DNA of 64,000 nt from Inia geoffrensis (lineage: Eukaryota > Chordata > Mammalia > Artiodactyla > Iniidae): contig CM070901.1 of the NCBI GenBank assembly GCA_036417435.1, positions 64,600,501 through 64,664,500 on the forward strand, read 5' to 3'. Under the pieces are notes generated by a model. It did not search any database. It worked only from the letters and a program-made list of their open reading frames with translations, and had not been told where the DNA came from. How positions within the stretch are numbered: position 1 is the stretch's first letter; each line of letters opens with the position of its first letter. The position numbers were made by a program, and so were the translations under genes. Below are positions 57,865 through 64,000 of the stretch, piece by piece.

Positions 57865-57936
57865 ACCCTGGTGGCCTAGCAGTTAGGATTCCTGGTTTTC
57901 ATCCAGGCTACTCAGATTCAATTCCTGGGCAGGGAA
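57865..57936 (+). pseudogene. tRNA-Glu(UUC)-like sequence, probably an ancient CHR-type SINE head
   Basis: Exactly 72 nt. The anticodon arm is intact: stem CCTGG (57891-57895), loop TTTTCAT with anticodon TTC at 57898-57900, stem CCAGG (57903-57907). Box A is 'tggcctagcagttagga' and box B 'agattcaattcc'. The first and last acceptor pairs and one T-stem pair are mismatched and GGTTCGA is lost, so a working tRNA is unlikely. The following 'actaagatct' resembles the CHR body, which favours an old SINE head over a tRNA gene. Confidence 0.7.
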
Positions 57937-58009
57937 CTAAGATCTCTCTTCAGGACCGCTCACCGATGTCCCTCCGAGATCAGATGGAGAACCCACTGTG
58001 TGTCACGCA

Positions 58010-58165
58010 TGCACTGTGCCCTTTGAATAGAGTGTCTCATGAATCCTGGCAGCCTTGAGATCCCTGCTTTACAGATGAAGAGAAAGGCTCAGGAGGCTCA
58101 GAGGGGTTGAATAACTTGCTCAAGTTCTCCCAGCTCCTAAGCAGCAGAACAAAGCTTTAAACCTA
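58010..58165 (-). repeat. MIR SINE, inverted
   Basis: 'ctgctttacagatgaagaga', 'ggttgaataacttgctcaag' and 'ctcctaagcagcagaacaaa'. Confidence 0.78.
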
Positions 58166-59361
58166 AGGCTTTCCAGGTGCCAAGTACCCGTTCTTTGTCT
58201 GAGTCATGCTGTCTCATAAATTTCCTAATCTCCACTTAGACTCTTTCCCCGTTGCTGCCCTCCTTCTCTTTAACCCAGTCACCCTAGAGCGCTTCTCAGA
58301 AATCCTGATTCTCAATAAAAAATTTCTCTCTTGTTGTAAACCATCAGTAGCCACTGTATCAGAGGTCAGATCCCACAAACTGGATGGCATAGGGTGGTGT
58401 CCAGCTTGGAAAAGGGAGAAGTAGGCAAGGGGATTTCTCAGATCCCTTTTGAATCTCAGATGCCATGCAATTTATTTATTTTAAAATTCAATTAATTTCT
58501 TAAAACTTTGGTCTTGGAACAGTTCTTCAAAGCATAGTTATCTTGCTTAACTTGGGAATCAACAAATAGTCCACAAGCTATCAATTACAAGCTATCGTCT
58601 ATGGTTAAAATTATTCTGAGGGTCATGAGTGGTACCAGGTAAGGATTAGTGTCCATGGTCTGGTTAGAATAAGGTCAGGATTGGTGTTATATCCTTGTGG
58701 GTAGCTCATAATCTAAGTAAGATTATCAATAGGGAATGTCATTTGAGGATGACTTCAGGGCACAATGGGACGCATTTGGCCCGTTGCTGCCCTGTGTTGT
58801 CACAGACTGTTCTGGCATCTGGTGACGCTTTCTGCGCTCTCCGAGGTGCCATGCGTGGGTAACATGAAGGAATCTTGGATGATGGACTGGGTAGTAGAAG
58901 CTTGGACCGGCAGACTCTTCCCCAGCGTTGCCCACCAGGAGGCATGAGTATCTTTAAGTATGAATATCCCAGAGTGTGACTAAATGACCTGAGTCACCTG
59001 CTTTTCCCCAGGTTATGGAAATTCACCTCCTTCCCTGAGATGCAATTTGATCATCATTGCCAGTTACAGAATAATGAATAGAAACATTCGTCGGCCTTTT
59101 ATTAAAATTTAAGATATTGATTAAAGAAAATAATATACATTTTTAAGGACCATGATCTGGTGTCTGGTATTTGCACTAGAAGCTGGAAGTCCTGAGTTTG
59201 ATCTCCAGATTGGACTGCAATTTCTCTGGAAAGAATTGAAGTAGAATTCTTTCACAAAGAATTCTGGCCTTGAGTCCATTTCCTGAAGCTAGAGAAAGTG
59301 CAGGGACTTGCCAGTGAGCTTGAGAGTTTGTTTAAAGGGTAAGTTCTTTAGCCCAGCAAAA
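58166..59361. other. Unassigned stretch
   Basis: No family or exon recognised. Confidence 0.4.
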
Positions 59362-59372
59362 ATATCTGCTAT

Positions 59373-59450
59373 ACACTAACATGTATAAAATAGATAACTA
59401 ATAAGAGCGTGTATTATTAAAAAATAATAATAATAAAATTCACAAGAAAT
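59373..59450 (+). mobile_element. 78-bp L1 3' stub with TSD
   Basis: 'aacatgtataaaatagataa' and 'ctaataagagcgtg' match the last bases of a cetartiodactyl L1 3'UTR (compare 29380-29400), followed by an A/TAA tail. The 11-bp TSD 'atatctgctat' is at 59362-59372 and 59451-59461. Confidence 0.85.
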
Positions 59451-59644
59451 ATATCTGCTATGATCTACTGTCTCCTTTTGTTCCTGAGCTTCCAGTCCTA
59501 CACCTCGGCCAGAACTGCTTCCTTCATGCCACCTGTACCTGAACTCTGAGACCGCTGGGACAATGAGGTAGGGAGAGCAAGAGCTTGCACATTCTGGAAG
59601 AAAATGAAGAGGAGGTATGGCAGACCGCTCAACAGCCCAGACGC

Positions 59645-59850
59645 TGAGGACTGACCACCAAAGTTTAAACCTGGGTCTTCACTCTGTAGCTTTGGACCCT
59701 TAGGAAAGTTGTTCAACCTCTCTGTGCTTAGTTTCTTCATTTGTCATGGATATCATGATAGTACCTATCTAGGTTTGTTGAGAAAATTAAATAAGTGAAT
59801 ATATCCCTTAGAACCATGCCTGGTCCATCAGAAGCACAATATCTCTCCCT
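59645..59850 (+). repeat. MIR SINE
   Basis: 'tttaaacctgggtcttcact', 'aaagttgttcaacctctctg', 'gttgagaaaattaaataagt', 'cttagaaccatgcctggtcc'. Confidence 0.82.
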
Positions 59851-60054
59851 GCCTGCTACACATCTACACCTTCAAAGCACCCTCTTTAGCGTCGAGCCCT
59901 TTGACATGCAGAAGAATTAATTAAGGGGAACTGGCGGGAATTTCCTACCCATCTGGTTCAGGTGGAAGCTGCAGGTTCCTAGGACCTTAGTCCTAGACCT
60001 TCCTCTGGATGTGGTTCCAGAAGCAAACCGAGGGACATGACTTTGAGGCAGCAT

Positions 60055-60265
60055 GAACCCATTCGTTCATTCACTCAACAAACAAACACTTGTTGAAAGC
60101 CTCCTAGGAGCCAAAACTACCTTGGGTAATTCACTCCACAGTCCTCCCTTCTCAGTTCCAGAATGGGAATCATAACACTTGCCCTGTCGCACTCACAGGA
60201 CTGTCGTGAGGCTCCAAAAGAATGTGTCAGCACGCATTATAAGTGCTAGACAAATTGATGTTGCC
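60055..60265. repeat. Inverted L2 tail followed by a sense MIR piece
   Basis: 60060-60112 ('cattcactcaacaaacaaac') is an inverted L2 terminus. 60115-60265 ('ttccagaatgggaatcataa', 'ggactgtcgtgaggctccaa', 'cattataagtgctagacaaa') is sense MIR. Confidence 0.65.
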
Positions 60266-61550
60266 AATACTATAACCATGATGACTGTCTCTCTCTCCAG
60301 GGTAGTGGCCCTGCTGCCATCAGATGGCAATCCCTCTGGTGCAGAACGGCACTAGATCAGATGTATGACCTCAGGAACACTGGCGCCAGGGCACCATCTG
60401 GCATCCTCTTTGCCTTTGAGTTATCAGGGCGGAACTTTGCCCATGCAACACCATCAACGCAAGGTTGGTGACACCTTTACTGCCTGACACAATGTAGAGC
60501 AGCAGTGATCTTATGCGTTTGAAGACAAAGTGCAGAAGCTCACCTCTGCCTTCTCTGCACCTGTTTCTCAGGCTAGAAAAAGCCACAGGTGCTGTCCAGG
60601 AGAACATGGGCACTCTAGCTGCCCCCAGATATGTCAGGCTGAGCAGAACAGCCAAGGCCGGGCCACGGAAGGATGTGTTTCTGCAAACCCTCCCCCCGCC
60701 TTTCCCTAGTTTACTCCTGTGGCTGCCATCCCTGAAGTTTATAGGTATCATTACCTATGAAAAATCTGTTCCATCTGAAGACAGTAGGAGATGGAGATGG
60801 GTGGCAGATTGCAATTTAATGATCAGATTAAAATATGCTAAAGCAAACAAACAAATAAATAAATAGCCCAGCAGCCTGGAGCACCACAATTTGTTCTGTG
60901 GGCAACCGAGACTGGGGCCAGAGGCCGGCTCGTAATTCACCCCACAGGCAGGTTTAGTAGCCTGTTAGTGTATGACCACAAGGAGAAACAACCCTCCAAG
61001 AAAGATTTACACTGAATGGCACTGGGAGCTGAAGGGCTCAGAGCCGGGAGAGGAGAGAGAGGTGGGAAAGTAACAGTGGTGCTAATAATGGGAAAAGAAT
61101 GGGTTCTCGAGTTCCCTGTGTCAACATCTTTCCTCCTCTTCCAAGCCTCCTCCTGTCCCTCCATTGACTCACCCCCTGAGTCAATGCCACCTCATGGCAA
61201 TGAAACATAACGTGATTAAGACCACGTCCCAGAATGTAGGGTCGTGTTTCTATTTCTATACATCTCATCAGCCTGTGATCTCATGAGGGATGAGCATGTG
61301 AATTGTTCCTCTTATGATTCTTCCTTTTAGATACCAAGATACTGCTCTGCAGGTCAATGTTAGAAGGCTCAAGGAATGAGCTATTACTCTTCAGAGCTTG
61401 TGTTCCTCATTGAGAACCTACTTCGCAGGGCACTCTAGAGTGGAGAGTGGGGAGATGGGGGAACACAGCATCCAGACCCCTTGTGGTCCTCGCATGTCCA
61501 CCTCTCTGGCCTCTTCATCTTCCTTGGGGAAACTTCCCTTGCTGTCTCTG
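60266..61550. other. Unassigned stretch
   Basis: No exon or clear repeat. A 15-bp palindrome TGCCATC-A-GATGGCA is at 60315-60329. Confidence 0.4.
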
Positions 61551-61554
61551 GCTT

Positions 61555-61975
61555 GTACCTGCCAGGTTCCCTCTTCCAAGATAACCTTTGTACCTACTAT
61601 TCCCCCTTGCCTAGAATTCTCTTCTTATCCATTATTACAGTTAACTAATTTTCCAGTTTGCACCCTGAGACACAGTTCCTCAAGAAAACATTGCTGACCC
61701 CCTTGACTCATTCAGCTCTTTTTATTGTGAACTCTCATAGAATGGTATATCTTTTTTCATATTACATATCCACTTGCAGGTGTACCCCTATCTATGTGAA
61801 TAATGGATTGATGTTAGATGCCCCTACTAGGCAGTAAGCATCCTGAGAGTAGGGAGAGTAGAGAGAGTAGAGAGTAGGGACTAGGTATTTTTATTTTTGC
61901 TTATCATCCCCAGCATCCAGAATAATGGCTGGTGCACAGGAGGTTTTCAGGAAACATTTGTTGATTGGAGGAAAA
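61555..61975 (+). repeat. L2 LINE 3' end
   Basis: 'cttgcctagaattctcttct', a 'gagagtagggagagtagaga' short repeat, 'atcatccccagcatccagaa', and the terminal 'aggaaacatttgttgattgg'. Confidence 0.78.
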
Positions 61976-62929
61976 GAACCTATCCTGTGGCGTCTCATTA
62001 TCCTACGTGGAGTGGACATCACTGAAGCCTCCACCTCACCATATCCTATTATTCCACGAACCATCACCCTTTGCCCTCCACTGAAACATCTACAGTTATT
62101 ACAATAGCTCATCTCCACGGAGCCGGAATGTAAAAACTGATTAGGGCAGCTCCCCACCAGGGCCCAGCATGGCTGTGCATGCCTGTTGTGTCTGAAGGAG
62201 GAGGATAAAGGGTGAGGAGATCTGAGATAATCATTCATTTCTGCCCTTGGGGGAAACTCTTTTTTTTTTTTTTTTTTTTTGGTTCACACTCAGCAAATGA
62301 TGCTCTTGTACCAATAACAAATGTCAAATGTTCTGCTTGGGACTTGGGAGAGACAGAACATTAGCAAAGGAGGAGCCATTCGGTGAAAAGGACAGAATTT
62401 CTGTTTAAGGACTGAAAAGCCAAGTAACAAATGTCACCAAGAGACTCCAGGGAGACAGCCTTGCATCAACAACCGGTACTACAGAAAAAAAAAAAAAAAA
62501 ATCCACGACCACCTTTAATCATCTTTCACAGGGTCTCTTTCACAGGGTCTCCCTCTCTCACTCTGACAAGACCCTTAGCTCTCAGCACTGTAGCATCTGT
62601 GGGCAGTTGTCCTGCTGGACCAGCACCGAGGAAACAGCAAGGGGAGGCCATCAGAGCAGCAGACAAGACCCTGCCTTGCTACTCCTTAAACAGCACTGCA
62701 AATAAGAAGACCACAGCTCCATGCCACGGTGGCATGGCTTCTGGTAATTTTCTTTGTTCCTTTATTTACCTGACAGCTATGAGCCAAACTCTGTGATAAG
62801 CGTGGGAGCTCAGTCTCCTGCACTAGGTTGTAATTGGGATAACGATTTATTCACCTTTTTATTCCCCCTGAATAAAAGTGTTTGGGAACTGAGCTGAAAT
62901 GAAGGTGTTCCCGTTGTAGAGGGAGGCAG
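61976..62929. other. Unassigned stretch with two homopolymer runs
   Basis: A T run at about 62261-62280 and an A run at about 62485-62501 have no recognisable element attached. No exon signal. Confidence 0.4.
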
Positions 62930-63125
62930 ATGGAAACCAGTAATTGCAACACAATTTGATGAGTGCTACAAGAGAGGCATATACAGGGTGCTGTGGGGAC
63001 AATAGTCCTCCCTGGGGACTCTGGGGAATGGGTGACATGAGCACTGAGCCTTGAAATACGGGAAGGTGTTCTAGTAAGGAGAAAGTCATTCCAGGCAGAG
63101 ACATTGTGTATACAAAGGCAGGTCC
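62930..63125 (-). repeat. L2 LINE fragment, inverted
   Basis: 'gatgagtgctacaagagagg', 'gagcactgagccttgaaata', 'gtaaggagaaagtcattcca' and 'ggcagagacattgtgtatac' fit antisense L2. Confidence 0.7.
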
Positions 63126-63189
63126 CAGCAAAGGCAGATGGGCTTTATTTACACTGGGTTTTCTTGGAGTCCATGCCACCATCCTCTCT

Positions 63190-63895
63190 TGTCCCAAATA
63201 CTCCAATTATCTTCTAACTGGTGTCACTATTTCCAATCTTATTTTCCTGTGGTTTATTCACAACACTGTTGCCGGTATCATACTGTTAAAACTTAAAGTC
63301 TCATCATATGATTCCTTGCCCCAAACCCTCAGAGGCCTCCAGGCTCATTCAAAGGAAGAGCTAGAGTCCTTGCCACGTCCTACAGAAGGCTCTGTATGTT
63401 CTGCCTCTCCCTTGCACTGTTCATTTTCTGATCACATCACGTAATAATCTTCCCCTCATTCTGTCTCTGATTCAGCCACACTGAGTTACTTGCAATTCCT
63501 CAAACCTACCCGATGTGCTCTGGCCTCAGGCCCTTTGAACGGGCTGATCCTGCTGCCTGGAACCATTTTCTCAGATATCCTAATGGCTTCCTCCCCTCAC
63601 CTCCACCAGCAGTTTGCTCAAAATCATCTTCCTAGTCAGTCCTGGACCACCCTATCTTGATCCTCAACAGCAATTCCATCATCCTTTCTTACCTTTTCCC
63701 CAGCACTTACCACCATCCAACACACCATCCATTTTACATATTTTGTTTCCTGTCCGTTTCCCCCACCCACAGGAATCTAAACTCCCTGACAACAGGGATT
63801 TGGTCAGTGTTGTATCCCTAATACCTAGACTAGTACCTGCCATGCAGGGCAGGGTGCTTGTTCAGTATTGGCTGAGTGACAGAATAAATGAATGG
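63190..63895 (+). repeat. L2 LINE 3' end, long
   Basis: 'ccaattatcttctaactggt', 'tctggcctcaggccctttga', 'ctgctgcctggaaccatttt', 'aatctaaactccctgacaac', 'gggtgcttgttcagtattgg'. It faces away from the inverted L2 piece just upstream. Confidence 0.9.
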
Positions 63896-64000
63896 ATAGT
63901 TGCAAATAACCATGTGTTCAAGCCAAATGCTGGCAGGGCTAGTGAGGTCTGTTAGAACCCCAGGTTCGCATCTTAAAGATAATTAGAAAGCTTTAAATAA

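Overview
The window is repeat-dense mammalian nuclear DNA, almost certainly from a cetacean. The diagnostic evidence is a set of ten clear SINEs of the tRNA-Glu-derived CHR superfamily (several with a 'gggcttccctggtgg' head, a Pol III box B like 'gggttcgtgcccc' and a poly-A tail), one much older tRNA-Glu-like copy, and a full-length L1 of the cetartiodactyl type. I find no exon chain, CpG-island promoter or RNA gene that I would call a host gene. Nearly all long open frames lie in L1, or are chance and antisense shadows of L1 and CHR sequence. I read the window as intergenic or deep-intronic DNA whose readable content is a stack of transposable elements of different ages.

Layout. 0-6.5 kb: one CHR SINE, a long L2, MIR fragments, two CA microsatellites and an older inverted tRNA SINE. 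6.5-14.35 kb: a full-length L1 with a perfect 15-bp target-site duplication (TSD), a CpG-rich 5'UTR carrying a 262-bp tandem duplication, an uninterrupted ORF1, and an ORF2 broken by two frameshifts, five nonsense codons and an inserted CHR SINE. 14.6-24.3 kb: MIR, a MER5A-like DNA transposon, old L1 pieces, L2, and three CHR SINEs. 24.4-29.4 kb: a second, older, 5'-truncated L1 with both ORFs broken. 30-35.6 kb: mostly unassigned sequence with MIR, one CHR SINE and an inverted L1 3' end. 35.6-37.9 kb: an inverted ERVL-like provirus remnant. 38-48.6 kb: MIR, L2 and L1M fragments, two CHR SINEs, a TTCC/GGAA microsatellite, and a repeat-free block at about 44.3 kb with a palindromic homeodomain site. 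50-53.2 kb: a CHR SINE beside a perfect palindrome, then an L3/CR1 remnant bracketed by two MIR copies about 94% identical to each other. 54.5-64 kb: L2 and MIR fragments, an LTR-like segment, a 72-nt tRNA-Glu(UUC)-like sequence, and a 78-bp L1 stub with its own TSD.

The parts form layers rather than a genetic system. L2/MIR/L3/MER5A is the oldest layer, then L1M and ERVL, then the two cetartiodactyl L1s, and the CHR SINEs inserted last, including into L1, L1M and next to MIR. L1-type reverse transcriptase is the expected mobiliser of the CHR SINEs, and their TSDs and poly-A tails fit that. I do not see a novel biological system. The items most worth a second look are the duplicated MIR block around L3, the tandem L1 5'UTR, the tRNA-Glu-like sequence, the homeodomain palindrome, and a possible 74-residue membrane microprotein frame at 30495-30719. 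Boundaries of ancient repeats come from reading, not alignment, and may be off by tens of bases.
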